Source: Neospora caninum Liverpool (Eukaryota > Apicomplexa > Conoidasida > Eucoccidiorida > Sarcocystidae). Taken from it: DNA of 64,000 nucleotides. The stretch is from positions 1,922,001 through 1,986,000 of the forward strand of contig NC_018397.1 of assembly GCF_000208865.1 (NCBI RefSeq), given 5' to 3'. Below the pieces are notes generated by a model. That model worked only from the letters and a program-made list of their open reading frames with translations. It was not told where the DNA came from and searched no databases. Positions 23,412 through 35,694 of the stretch are shown one piece after another. Position numbers and translations under genes: made by a program. Each line of letters opens with the position of its first letter. The stretch's first letter is position 1.

Positions 23412-25108
23412 GCGCGTCGGCCTGCGTCCCGCGGGCTCGAGCTCCGTCGCCCCTCAGGCGCGCCGCCAGCCCCCTCCCCACAGACCGCGGCTCGCCGCTC
23501 TTTCTGTCTCTGTCGCCGATGAGTCCGCCGGATCAGGAGAGCGGAGAGGCCGCCGGGTTTTTCTCTGTGGAACGCCCAGGGACGGCGCGTTCGGCGGCGC
23601 GAGGAAACGAGGCCGACGCCGGCGTGGCTGCTTTCGCGTCTCCTTCTTTGCGCTTTTTCCCTCGACCCGCACGCCAGCGTGCATGCGAAATAGACTTGCC
23701 TCGCAGCGCCGCTGCATGCGGCGGTCCAGGTCAGCTTTCGCATAGTGACGAGGGGACGTTTACAGTCTTCGCGCCCCCAGAGAGCCCGGAGGGCCTTTCT
23801 GGGCGGGTGTCTCCTCGTCGAGGGCCCGGGCGCTCGCCGTCGTCGCGGTGTCGCGAGGCGCCCAATCTTTTTTTGTCCGGGCGTGTGGGAGGAGACGAGA
23901 CGACAGATTCCCTCGACGGCGACTCAGAGACGGCCTCGCACATTCCGTGTTTGGGACGAGAAGGCGTAGTGTCTCCTGCTGCGTCGTATTCTGTTGGAAA
24001 CGGAGACGCATCGCCCCGCGCTGCCACGTCAGTCTCCGTCTCCGTGCCTTCGTCGCCTGTCCACTCCGACCTGTTCTCTCTCCCTTCGTCTTCCTCGTCA
24101 GCGCTGGCGCGCCCCACCCTGCTTCTAAGCACCGCTCCAGCGCCTGCGGGGAACTGGCCAGAGTCGAAAGCCTGGTGCGGAGAGAACCTCGTGGAGGGCT
24201 CCTCTGGGCGTAGGGACTCCCTTCAGACGGCGGAAGATCGAGAAAGCTGGATAGGAAGATGCGACGCCAGCAGCTACGAGAGCAGCGACGAGAGCGGTTG
24301 TCTGCGAGGGTGTGAGGAAGAGGACGAAGAGGAAGAAGAAGATGGAGACGGTCGCTGCTTTCTCTTCCGTGGACGCGCTTGCGGCCCCCCCGTGAGTGTT
24401 TTGCTCCGCAAAAGGTTGAAGCACTGTCAAAAACGCGTTTCAGATTCGCGGCGCGAACCGTCGCTCTCGCCTCGAACTCGCCTGCGCGCACGCCTTCTTC
24501 GGCGGCTTGTCAGCGCAGACGGAGAAAACGCGGAGAGACAGCGAAGCGCGTCAGGACGAAAAAGGAAGAACGAGGAAGGAACCACGTCGCCAAAGCGATA
24601 CCGAGGCGATGGAGGAGGCAGCGAAGACGAGGAGAATCCAGAGCACGCAGGGGAAGCAAGCGAGGAATCGGGAGAAAGTGAGCGAGGAGAGAAAGAAGGA
24701 ACACAACCGCGCAGAAAGGAACTGGATCCTCAGCGGGAAGCTCGTCATCGACAGATGCATGCAGACCCGACACAGTGGGGAGAAGAGGGAGCACGCGAGG
24801 CAGTCGAGAGGCCGAAAAACGAAACGCGAAGCGAGTCGAGAGAAGCGAGCGGCGCGTTGCAGAGCCCGGCAGGAAAGGAGGACGAAGATGAATCGTACGA
24901 CGAGGACGAAAGCGAAGAGGACGAAAGCGAAGAGGACGGAAGTGAAGAGGACGGAAGTGAAGAGGACGAAAGTGAAGGAACTGATACTGAAGAAGACGTG
25001 GACGAAGACGAAGTGACAGATTTGCTCATGGACGCGGCAGAAGAAGTGGAAGAATGTTTTTCCAGTGGAAGACGGAGAAGCGGGTACGGGTCATCGGGGC
25101 GAAACTGA
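23412..25108 (+). CDS. Acidic low-complexity protein segment, probable 3' exon of the LRR gene
   Basis: The frame is open to the stop at 25108. If this is an independent gene, its first ATG is 23519 (MSPPDQESGEAAG, about 529 residues). If it is spliced to the LRR frame, both the acceptor at 23411 (CTTCTGCGCCAG) and the one at 23481 (CTCCCCACAG) match the phase left by the donor at 22702, which favours a single two-exon gene. The sequence is Ser/Glu/Asp/Arg-rich with basic clusters that could act as nuclear localisation signals (KRKNEEG, KRYRGDG). It ends in an acidic tract of repeated EEDxS units. No recognised domain; the protein is probably nuclear and disordered. Confidence 0.5.
24899..24979 (+). 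repeat. Coding 15-bp tandem repeat (EEDxS units)
   Basis: About five imperfect copies of GAAGAGGACGAAAGC encode an acidic EEDES/EEDGS repeat near the C-terminus of the preceding frame. Copies differ mainly at the fourth codon (GAA or GGA) and the Ser codon (AGC or AGT). Such in-frame arrays commonly vary in copy number between strains. Confidence 0.8.
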
Positions 25109-25548
25109 TGCCTGGAATGATGTCTCAAGGGGCTTTCCCTCCCGTGTGTCCTGCATGGACGGGGCTCGTGTCGTTCTCCTTTGTTGGTTATCGCAGCCAT
25201 TCATTCTCATCCGTTTCGTGACCTTCCTTTTCTGTCGACCTTCTCTCCTGTGTCCCTCTTTGTGTTGAGGCATATGTCTTGGTGCGCCGCCGCAGCTGCG
25301 AAACTCGTCTCTCGTCTTTCTTCAGCGTCTTGCGGTTCCAACCAAACGGCGCACCCTTGCCCCCTAGTTTCGTGTTCGTCTTCAACGCTCGCTTCTCTCT
25401 TGTTTTCAAAGCCCTCTTTCGCTCGAGGTCTGCCTTGAGGATGCACCCCCCCTTCCCGAGCTGTTCAACCGTCAGCCAACACACGCAGAGAGAGCGCGAG
25501 GGAGACCAACTACCACTGCAAACTCACACGCACAATCATACATAGGTG

Positions 25549-25583
<35 letters not shown>

Positions 25584-27407
25584 CGGCATATCCCTTAGTA
25601 TCGTTAGGTGTATATATATACTGTTGCGAATGAGTCCAGAATGCGGGAATGGAGGGCGCGGTCCCCCGAGGAGACAGAAGCTGTGGTAGGCGACTGCATG
25701 TGCCACAACCCTTGTTCCACTAAACAGTTTTATCTGCAGCTTCCAAGCAAACATGAATACCGGTAGGCGGTTGGAATCCAAGTATTTTCGCGCAAGCGAA
25801 GCAGTGTAGCAGGCGTTAACCTGAAAACCTAGCGGAGGACACGGAGCGCCTGATTCTCTAAAAATTGCAGAATCTCGCTGTCGCGCGCCAGAGTGCAGCG
25901 ACCGCTGCCGTTGTGTGAGAAGCCGAATGGAGTGGCTTTCTCCGAGCACCTTCGACCGTAAACCATTTGGGGAAGAGTGTTTTTGTGGGTAGCCGCAGCA
26001 CAAGTCTCTCTGTCCTCCCCGAAGCGCGTAGAAAAGACGCGTTTTGCTTTCGCGGACGTATCACCTGCGATTCTGCGCGGAGCTTCGCTGCCGTGAAGCA
26101 AAAAACATGTACGGTCTGCTTGGATATATATATATATATACGTTGATATATACATGTATTTATGTATATATACGCAGGTGTGTCTAGACACCTTAGGTAA
26201 GTCGATCGTTTGAAGAGTAGGTGTAGCAATGTAGCTTGAAGACTTGCGGCTTTTTGAAACCGCCGACAGCTTGCTCGATTGTGTTCGTCCGGCAGGCCTC
26301 GGTTGGACTTCGTACCGACTGTACAAAGCCGGTATTGAGAAAAAGCAGGACCATGCACTGTTATGCATTTTATGTGATATGGTGAAAAGTTGACTAATGG
26401 GGTAGGGAATGGAGATCGCGTTATTTCTTGAGAAAGCAACTAGCCCCGTCGCCACATATATATACTACTTACTAAGCCGCCACCATATCCTCTGCATTGT
26501 CGCACATATATATTACCGGATCGTGCTGTCCAGGCGACCCAGTCGCGTTTCATCGTGTCAATCAGTGGAAACGCCTTTGACCTGGACGAACAGAGCTATA
26601 TATTAGTTTCCCTGCGCCACGCCATGGTCTGAAGATGCCAGTAAAACGTAGCAAGTGAAAAGTGTCGTTTTAATAGTCATCAGATATACGGAGTACCGGC
26701 CACGGAGCCAAGATAACAACTGCCGGATTGGAGAAACGTTTGTAGTCACCGTATCTTCCCCGCCCCGCAGTTGTTCCCAGAGGTCGTGCGTCTCTGAGGA
26801 CGCCGGTGGCGTGTGAAAACGAATACCAGCGAAGCCCGGTGGTTGACCGCCGCAGCGATCCGTCGAAATCCGTTTCCGAGGGTCACACAAGGAGTGGGGA
26901 AGTCACTGGAAATCGCTTGTCGCTCAATTCGAGAAGCACCAAGCAACTGAAGCCAACGCGCAAGTTCCGTTCCTCTTTGTGTGTCGGTCCACATACAGTC
27001 GAACCGCGGCGACCAAAAAGGCCGTTTCGGCGGCACCGAAAAACAACTCTCTTTCTTGCGGAAAGACGCGCCGTCTCTCGGGTGTGTGTGTGTGTGCAAC
27101 AGCGCGGCAACCGCCTCGACACCCCAGACGCCAACCTCTTTGTTTCGTCGCCTTTCTTTTTGAAGGCGAAAGTGACAAGGAGACGTCCCTGTTTGGCGAC
27201 ACGCCCTTTCTGCGACCTCTTGCCTCTACTTTTAACTTCAGTGTCAGGATCGTTTCCATTGTCTTGCTTGACTGAGACACCGGAGGAAGCGGGACAGAGA
27301 GGTGGGAGCGCCTCGTCTCCTCGCTTCTCTCGCGCCCTCTTCTTTTCTTCCGGACTGCTGTTCTCGTTTTGGCGTTTTCCCGTTCCGTGGGGGTCTGCTT
27401 TGCGCCT
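25109..27407. other. Convergent intergenic region
   Basis: The plus-strand LRR/acidic gene ends at 25108 and the minus-strand SET1-class gene ends at 27408, so the two 3' ends face each other. The region is AT-richer than the genes and holds (TA)n tracts at 25552-25580 and 26124-26140 plus shorter ATATATA runs near 26155 and 26455. I see no supportable gene. The open frame at 26806-27747 on the plus strand is antisense to the last SET1-class exon. Confidence 0.6.
25552..25580. repeat. (TA)n microsatellite
   Basis: An uninterrupted AT dinucleotide run of about 29 bases in the convergent intergenic region. Confidence 0.9.
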
Positions 27408-30400
27408 TCACATGTTCCCCGTGCAGGTGCGTGCCCCGCACAGACAGGCTTCCTTCGACTTGTCCGAGAAGCTGAAGAAAGGGGAGAAAAAAACGCGAGA
27501 GGACACGGATGCGGCGAGATACGAAGGTACGCAGAAGCCCAGAAAAGCGCGAGAAAGAAAGCACCCAGGGAGGATCCGAAAAAACAGGTTTGTGACCCCC
27601 AGCCGGAGAAAAAAAAGGAAACGCAAGAGGGGTGAGACCTCCGAACTCAGGACAACGAAAATCACGAAGTGTGGCGAGAAGGAAAGGGGAAGCACAAAAC
27701 CAAGAGGCGAAGGCGAATACAGTCACACACATGAGGTTGAAAGGTAAGAGCAGAAAGGCCGAGAAGCGCGAGGAGGCAAGGTGACGAAAGAGAGAAAAAA
27801 GAAACGGAAGGGGAGCATGGGGGGGGAGGGGGGAGGGCACAAGGCTCCACTCCAGAGGCACGGCCCAGCCCAGAAGGTGGGGGTATCCAACAACACAGGC
27901 CGCGAAAAACGGAGAGGCGAACAGAGGAGCGACGAGACTGCGGTCAAAATCAGACGAGAAGGACGCGACGAGAGGAAGTTCAAGCGGCAGAGGAGAACGG
28001 CACACACTGGAAGGAGAGGGAGGAAAAGGGATCAAGAGTGCGAATCGCAGATGCGGCCTGTAGAAAAACTGTGGAGCGCCACGAAGAAAGCCAACTCACT
28101 GGTAGTCATAGAAAAGCTCTTCGCCCGGCAGCAAGTCGCGGAGGGCGACAATGGCGACGGCGTTGTGGGGCATCCTGACCGATTCGCAGTTCGGCTCGCA
28201 GCTGTGGTTGATGTACCTGGAAGCCGCGAACCACAGGACGCCAGGAGGCGACAGAAGTTAGCTCCACAACGAACCACAGAGCTGAGAAACGAGAGGCACA
28301 AAAACAAACGACGCTGGGAATGCGGGTTCTCGGCAAGAACGAAAAAGTGGAGACGAGGAGAAACGGAAGCGAGAAAAACAGGAAACAGGCTTCTGGTCCC
28401 CTGAGGTTCTTCTGTGGGGGTGTCCAGGCAGCGAAGACCCAAAGGTCTGCGCGCGAGGGAGCGCGCAGATCCTTTCCTGTCTCTTTATTTTCGACTTCGC
28501 GCCAGGCTCGTGCGTCCTGTCTCACGAAGGCTGGCCAGAACAAAAAAAACACCTTACCTTGCGAGATTGCCACTGTCCGTGGCGTCGACAAACTTTGTCT
28601 TGGAAAAATTGGGGTTGCCTTCTGTTGGGCCCTTGTCCACTTCGAGCGAGAAAATGTAACAGTTCCCATGTTGCCAGTCGTAGCGCGCTTCGCTGCAAAA
28701 GGCCACAGCGCAGAAAAACGAAGAAACGAGGCACCCTCCACGCCCTGCTGCCTCTCTTTTATTCCGCAAAAACAGCGGCTCGCGACGTCCATACACACAC
28801 GCATGCAAGCGTAAAGCGAGACGCCTGAACATGGAAGAAGCAGATAGAGAAGAGCGCGGGAGTTCCTACGCTGCACACAGGAGTGTGTGAAGGTGTCTAG
28901 CGCGCGGAAATGGCCTTGGTGAAAACGCCTTCCCAGGTGGATGTGCTGCTTTACGCAAGTGCACAGGCACGTATGTCCACGAAAAAAAACTGCGCTCTGG
29001 CGGTCCTGCTGTTCACCTACCGAATTTCCGCGAGGCTCGGTTCCTCGCCGTCAGGGCCGCCCTTTCGCTGTTTGTACGCGTACGTCTGCCCGACGTACTC
29101 CATAATTGTCTCCCCCGCTTTGATCCAGTCCACCGCGTAGACGCCGTACCTGGCGAAAGCAGAGAAAACGAGAGAGGCAAAAGAGAAAGAGGGAAAGAGA
29201 GAAAGGGAAAAAGAATGAGAGAGAGAAAGGGAAAGAGAATGAGAGAGAGAGAAAAAAGAAAGGGAGAGACAGAAAGAGAAAGAAAGAGAAAGGAGAAAAA
29301 GAGAGACAAAGAAAGCGAAAGAGAGAGAAGGCACGGGTAGACGATGAGCACGCGTGTTTCGGTTTCACTTGTGCAACGCAGCTTCCCAAAATGCGAGTGG
29401 AAGGCCAGCGCGACAGGCGGGACGGTCAGTGAAGGCACACAACCCTCACTGCATGCACGCGTCCGCAATTACACATTCAAAACATAACTCGAATACATCC
29501 TACGCACCCATATATATATATATATATACATATATATATTGGCCCCGATATGTGTAGTTGTTGTATAGGAGTGTTACCCGTGAATGCGTGACTTCTGCAG
29601 CTTGACTCTCTTCGCGGTGATGGCGAGTTCATAGCGCCTGCGTCGGCGATCTGGGAAGCGGCGCGGGGCGGGGACGGACGGCCACTCGACGACCTCGGCT
29701 TCGAGGAAAGCTGCAAGAAAGGGCAAAGAAAGGAGCAAAACGAAAGACGAGCGGTGCAAGCTCTCCTGGCTTGTGTCGCCCTCGCCACAAGAAAGAGAAG
29801 TGCAGATCCCAGAACGAAGCGAGGCAGCAACGGAGAAGACCTCGTCCTCTCGAGAGCCCGGCCGGCGCAGCGGGGGAGAGTCTAGGGGCTCGGCGCGGGA
29901 ACGGGGCAACGGGGAAACCGGTAAGAATAGGTAGAGTAAATACTAACATAAGAGCAGTAAAGATGATAGACCAAATGTGTAAGACATAGTTTTTAGCTCC
30001 TGCACAAGATCCCACTCCGGCGTCCCGTTCGTCATAACCCATCTGGGTTTGGCGAAACGCGTGACAAACCAGGAAGGCCCGAGAAGCTTCCCGTCGCGGC
30101 ACGCGCGTCGAGGGACACGAGCGCGCCCTGCTTCGCTAGCAAGAGAGCCGACGAACCTCGCAAGCTCCCCAACGTCCCCTCGTTGAGAAGGAAACGACTG
30201 GTGCACTTGGATGCCTTTGTTTACCGGATCCAAGTTCTTTGTGTACGTCTGGTTTCGAGCCTCCGGGCCTCTCCTTTTTAAGACACCACAGCAAATTTTT
30301 CGCGGCGCAGCGCTATGCCTCAACCTCCACGACCGCCCTCTAAGAGACACCGCTGATACCCGCTTCTCGCCGTGGACGGGGGCCCGCGAAACCTGAGAAG

Positions 30401-33400
30401 CTCGAGCCTGCCGGAGACGCGCTTACCTTGCTGTCGACGTTGCTCGTCTCGCGAAGCCTCGCGATTGCGGAGAAGCTGTGAAGCCAAATTCTGGGGCAGC
30501 GTTCCGTCGTGCTGAGAGGGCGGGACAGAGAGACAAAGGGCCGAAGCGTGAGAACGCAGAACGCGCAAGCGGGAGATGCACAAAAACGGCGAAACTGCGC
30601 AGACTGTCCGGCGCTGGGCTCCACGGCTCCACGGCGCGAGGACGGGCAACCAGGTTCTGTGGCAGAAGACGGAACGACGAAACGCAGCATGGGTTTCTCG
30701 GCGCTGACAGCGGTGGGGTCAACGCGACTTGGCGTTTTTGGTTGAGGTGCTTTCTTCGTTGGGGTCAGACGCGAGGGTTCTGCTCGGAGTTGGTCTTCCC
30801 CTCTTTGTGTCCCCACACAGACAACTGCTCTGCTTGGCCCAGATCCCATGGAACCTCTCTCTGTCTCTCTCTCTGCCCGTGTTCCCCATCTGCTCTCTTC
30901 CCGCTTCCACTCGGGTGTCAGCCAACCTCCCTGGTCGCCCTACTCGCCCTTAGCTCGGCAACATCTGGGCGGGCTGTTCTTCGTCTTCTGCGTGTCTCTT
31001 ACGTTGACTAAAAACCCGCGGAAGAGCTTGCGGGGCGGCGCGAGAAGTGGCGCACAACGAAGGCCTGCTTCTTCCTCGACCTTGCGCGTTTTTACGTCTT
31101 CTCCCCCCAGCGCAACCCCAGTCCTGTCTCTCCCCCCTTCCTTCTCTCTTCCCCTCTCGTGAGACGCGTTCTTCTCCGTCGGCGCCCTGTTTCTCGCCTC
31201 GACTGTCTCCTCGGTCGCCAGCGACCTCGCCCCAGGGTCGCCGCCTTCGCGCGCTTCGCTCGCTCTTTTGCATTCTCCTCGCCGAGCAGAAAACGCACCA
31301 CGTCGCCCGCGCCTGCCCCGCGAGCCTCGGCTTCTGCCTCCTCTGGCCGGGGCATCCGAAGAAGGCCCAGAACGTTTCGGATCGTCCTCAGGTACAGCAA
31401 GAGTCGACACAGAAGACGAAGAAGACGGAGAAGACGGAGAAGGCGGAGACGATGGAAGAGAGGGAGATGAGTTTGTTGCGTCTGTTTCCTGTGAACTGTC
31501 GACTTCTTGCGGGGAAACGAGGGAGAGAGGAGCGCTGTACTTTCGATAGAGCAGAGCGCACCGGCTCATGTGGAAGTATGGATCCACAAGGCACACAGTT
31601 GCCTGCAGAGGTTCGACGAGAACGCAGGTCTGCCTCACCCTTTTCACTCCTCGTTCGTCTTTCAACGAAGCGACAGAGGGCCCAGGGAGGCCGCGCTGCG
31701 ACGGCGGCAGAGGCTCGTCGACAGCCAGGAGCCTTTCCACTGCCAGTCGTTGCGCAGGAGCAGAAAAATGAGAGGAAGCCGGACCAGGGGCCGGGGGTCC
31801 GAGACGTCGCCCGTCCCCGTTCGTGTCTCTTTGGAGAGACCACGCGTCTGCCTTCTGCGGGCTACTCGCTCCGTCTGAGGACGCGGGGGACGCAGGAATA
31901 GCGAACGCGTGGGGCAGAAATTCCGATCCGAAAGACGAGCTCGAAGAAAGAAAAGACCCACGAGACGAAGGAGGCCGAGAAGAAGAGGATCGCAAGCACG
32001 AACGAGATGTGCACGCGTCGAGAAGCGAACGTCTCCACGGGCTGCTGTAAAGGCGGAGAAGAAGTTCTGCAAACAGGTGGTCTTCCTGTCGCGCGTCTTC
32101 CAAGTTCTCGGAAGCAAGCTCTGGAAGCGGTGAAGCCGACGGCCATTCACTTTGTCTCTCCGTCACTGGCTGCTCGGCAGTTGCCGGGCTAAAAAGAACA
32201 GAAGCAGAAGAACACGAAGGCGAAAAAGAGGAAGAGACAGCCGCAGACGTAGGTGGAGAGGGACGGCTCGCGGGCGATACATGACAGAGACGATGGAGCA
32301 GCCATAGAGCGTCCCGCCTTCCTGGAGTCTTCTCTTGTAGTTCCTCCCGTTCATCTTTTTCTTCTTTCCTCTCTGGCTGGGTGTCGCCTTCCGTCATGTT
32401 CACCTCACCAGCGCGTTGCAGGTGTTCTTCGCTTTCCTTCCCCCTGTTTTCCTCCCCTTCGCCCCTTTCATCCTCTCCGTTGTTACGACACTGAGACGCG
32501 GAGACGCCAGGGGACCTTTGGTGCGTCCCAGGATGTCCCCCCTCGTCCGCTCCTGGTTGGCAAAACGGGCACAGCCCCCGCGGGATGGCTGCCTCGCTCG
32601 CTCGCCGAAGCCGTCGCCCACTGTTTTCCTCTCTCTCGTCTCCGCTTCCGGCGCCCGAGGCCGAGCGGCGGTCGATGGCCGATTCCGCTGCGCCCTCAGG
32701 TCTTTCTGCGTCCGCGCGCGCAGCCGATTCGCCCCGAGAAAGAAGAAGACGGAGACGCCTCAAGGCCCCTTCGAGGCGCTGCCGGACTGCACACGCCCGC
32801 GGCGAGGCAAGGAGAGCGCGAAGGCGGGTGTCCAGCAGCCGACCCTCTTCCTCGTCGGAGTCTCCCAGTCGCTCGGCCTCTGTTTGGGCGTCTCTGACTT
32901 CTTGCTCGTCCTTCACTCGGAGTGCGTTCCTCATTCCTCCGGGAATGCTCTCTTCGTCCACTCTCTGTCGCCTTTCCCCTTCTCGGTCTCCTCGCGGCGG
33001 CAGCCCCTCTCCCCCTGTCTCGCCGTCGGCTTCTGCTATTCCCTTTGCTCTCTTTTCTTCCTTCACGTTCCGTGCTTCTTCGTCAGAGTCCCTCACCACC
33101 CCGCAACCCTCGCCCTCGCCGCCGCGCTCTCCACACTTCTCTGGCCCCCCACAGCCAGAGGACGAAGGCGCCAAGCCCTCTCCCTCGGCGTCGCCGGACA
33201 TGCAGCCTTCCGACTGCGCGCCTGCTTGTCTGTCGCTTCCCGCCTCGCCGTCCTTCTCTCCTCTCCCTTCGCCCCGCTCGCCTGTCTCCAGAGCCTGCTG
33301 ACTTGTGCCTGCCCCGCCGCAAGACGCTTCGCTCCCCCTTTGCGTGCACGCAGACGCCTGCGACCTCGACGCAGCGTTCGCGCGCAACAACGCCGAAGCA

Positions 33401-35694
33401 GGCGAGGAGTCACACGCCGCTGGAGCAGAAGGAAGCCGAGAGGGGAACGGCGAGGCGCGCTCGGGAGGTGCGGCGGGAACCTCTCGAGTCTCTTGGAAAG
33501 GCACAAAAATGTGGAACGCCCCGACATCTGTGAGAAGGACTTCTGTTAGCATCTCGGCAGTTTGTGCCGTGATGTCAGGAGGCACCCGCAGAAAGAAAAA
33601 CTTGTTTCCTCGATCGCATCTCCTCAGTTGCTCAATCGTGTACCAGTCTTCAGGCGTCACGACGCTCTCCTCTCCCTCTTCCTCTCCCTCGCCTTCCTCT
33701 ACCTCTCTCTCTGTCGCTTCCTCGCCACAGTCTCGTCGCGCGTTCTCTGCACTCGCAAGGGCAAAGGAGAGAGACGCCTCGTCTTGCCGCGCGACAAGAG
33801 CTGCTCGCCACGGGAAGAGTTGGCGCGCAGCACTGGGAGCTGAGCTGCAAACGGGACACGTTTCCCCGCAACACAAGCAGTCGACTCGCTCTTCCTCGCC
33901 TTCGCTTCCGTTCTGCGCTGCATTGCCGCCTTTCCTGCCTTTGCGCTCTCTCGGCCCCTCGCCCTCGAGCAACACGCGCAGTCGGTGCGGCGCAGCGACG
34001 AGGCGAATGACGTCTCGGAGCGAAGGCGGCCGCAGGTGCGCAGAAGCGAGCGACCGGGCGCCTCCGCGTTCTTCCTCTGTTTGCTGCGATGCCACACGCG
34101 ACGCGCTCTCTCCTTGCGGAGAACAAACATCTTCTCGCGCTTCGTCGCCCCGCCTCTCTTCTCCTGCCTCTTGCCCCCGGTTCTCCTTTTTCGCCGGGTT
34201 CTCCTCTTGCTCCGGATTCTCCTCTTTCCTCAGGTTCTCCTCTTTCCTCGGGTTCTCCTGACGTGGCGCTTGCGTCTCTCCTGTGCCGCCAGGGTGAAGG
34301 GGAGCCTCGCTTGTCTCCAACAAAGCCCCGCTGGAGGCGCTGTCTCCAGGACGTCGAGTTTCTGAATCGGTGGTGGCGGTGCTCACCGCTGAGGAAGCGA
34401 CGCGAGCCTCTCCTGGACCTGCGCGTGGTGTCTCCACACACCAAGGCGAGGTACCAGGAGACGACGGAGCGGCATTCAACGAGGCCGAGGCATGTGCGTC
34501 GCTTTGCATGGTGGGGCTGTCATCCCAGCAAAGGTTTGCAGCTGAAATGGGTTCCGAAGGTTTGGCTCTGTGCGCCCACCGTTTCTGTGACGCGCCCTTG
34601 GGCTTCTTCGCAGACCCAGGACGGTCCTCTCTCTCAGATGCAGGGCGCTTCGCGGACCTCGCTCCACTCCAGGACACTTTCTCTCTCTCCTCCGCAATGC
34701 ACGATGTCGACGATGGCGATGGCAAGGAAGGGCCGGAGAGTTGAGGGGCAGCGGACGCGGTCGCGGCTCCAGGAATGCTGAGTTCGTGAGGCGAGTGTTC
34801 GCTTTTTGCTGCGCGTTGGTCGGCATTCTCTGGCGGAGCGGTTAAGGAGGGTTCGGCGCTTGCTGCGTCGGTTTCCCGATTCGCAGTTCTCACTTTTCGT
34901 CGTCCCTGAGGAAAGCTAGACCTTCCTGCTCTCCGTTCGCCCACGCGGCCCCTCTCTCTTTTCCTTCCCACACGGGCGTTTGACTCGAGTGTGGGCCGCG
35001 CAGGCGCAGCCGCGCGACTCTCCTCTCTCCATTCGCGCTCGGCCTCTCTCGCTCCCTGCGCCTGCATGCCGTCTGCCTCTACGTGGCGCTTCCCACAACC
35101 CGAATGAGGTCCAGCAGCGCGCTGCGAAGCTCCAGATGCAGCCAACGAGAGGAGCGAAGCCGGCGAAAAAGGTTGGGGGGGAGAGGACGGAAAGGATGAC
35201 GGAGGCAGACCCGGAGACCTCGGATAAACAGAAGGAGGGAGAGCAGAAGCAAACGCGGGAATTGAAGAGGGGGGCGGGAACGCAGTCGGCCCGACGGCTG
35301 TCCTTTGACTGAGGAGCTGGAGAGACCGAGGCCGAGGCAAAAGTCGAGAATTTTGTGCTTGCAGGCGCGCAGGGTCCTCGGCTCTGTCTCCATGCCCCGG
35401 TAGGCGAGCACCAGAGAAAGACGGGAGCGAACCGGAAGAAGAGAGGGGAGGCGATGGACAGGAGGCCGGAGGCAGCCGTTGCTGATCTCGCGCGGCCGAA
35501 GCCAAGGCATGCAGCCGACGGCACGCAGGCGACGGAGGCGACGGCGAAGAGGAAGACGAGTAGCCCGAAGAGGGAGAAGAGGGAGAAGAGGAAGACGAGA
35601 AAGACGAGGAAGAAGACGAAGGTGAAGAGCATGAAGAAGACGAAGGAAATGACGAACGGGAACGGGGCGACGAGTCGGAGGTTTGAACCGCCAT
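27408..35694 (-). CDS. SET1/MLL-class histone lysine N-methyltransferase
   Basis: Seven exons on the minus strand: 35694-31003, 30511-30427, 29710-29578, 29149-29021, 28692-28558, 28216-28100 and 27471-27408. All phases agree, giving 1,784 residues. Exon 1 (1,564 residues) is mostly Ser/Pro/Glu-rich. It holds a Cys-rich knot (CLCCGETCPVC) and two conserved-looking blocks (DWYTIEQLRRCDRGNKFFFL and TVCLVDPYFHMSRCALLY). The C-terminus is a SET domain: KSRIHGYGVYAVDWI, IMEYVGQ, CYIFSLE, FVDATDSGNLARYINHSCEPN and LPGEELFYDY. A post-SET motif (CLCGARTC) ends five residues before the stop's last residues, TGNM. The pattern (IHGYGVYA, FVDATxxGNxARYINHSC, post-SET at the extreme C-terminus) is typical of SET1/trithorax H3K4 methyltransferases using S-adenosylmethionine in the nucleus. 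The class is confident; the exact substrate is inferred. Confidence 0.88.
29165..29335 (+). repeat. Purine-rich (AGAGAA)n tract
   Basis: A low-complexity purine run on the plus strand in intron 3 of the SET1-class gene, equivalent to a long CTCTTT-type tract in sense orientation ahead of the acceptor at 29150. Leu/Ser/Phe-rich frames through it are artefacts. Confidence 0.85.
29511..29540. repeat. (TA)n microsatellite
   Basis: A TATATA run with one interruption, in intron 3 of the SET1-class gene. Confidence 0.85.
29919..30000 (-). other. Nuclear mitochondrial DNA insertion (cox1 fragment) in a SET1-class intron
   Basis: An AT-rich island of about 82 bases lies within intron 2 (29711-30426) of the SET1-class gene. 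In the gene's own orientation it reads GAKNYVLH followed by IWSIIFTALMLVFTLPILTG. That is the transmembrane segment of cytochrome c oxidase subunit I ending in the conserved LPxLxG motif. Similarity ends sharply where GC-rich intron sequence resumes. Exons 30511-30427 and 29710-29578 join in phase without it, so it is intronic. Confidence 0.7.
34195..34265 (-). repeat. Coding tandem repeat in the SET1-class exon 1 (KEENxR units)
   Basis: Imperfect repeats of about 15 bases encode consecutive units such as LRKEEN, LRKEEN, PEQEEN, PAKKEN. They lie in the disordered N-terminal exon and are a likely site of length polymorphism. Confidence 0.7.

Noticed and set aside
26806..27747. Plus-strand open frame of 313 codons
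   Set aside because: It overlaps, antisense, the last exon of the SET1-class gene (post-SET motif) and consists of Arg/Lys-rich low-complexity sequence.
28106..28876. Minus-strand open frame of 256 codons
   Set aside because: It reads the SET exons in the wrong frame. The correct frame gives YINHSCEPNC and FVDATDSGNLAR.
29943..30100. Possible SET1-class exon reading into a hydrophobic segment
   Set aside because: The hydrophobic part matches cox1, and exons 30511-30427 and 29710-29578 already join in the correct phase without it.
32253..33549. Overlapping plus-strand frames of 200-380 codons
   Set aside because: They are antisense to SET1-class exon 1. Leu/Arg/Ser-rich composition and multiple overlapping frames are typical of shadows.
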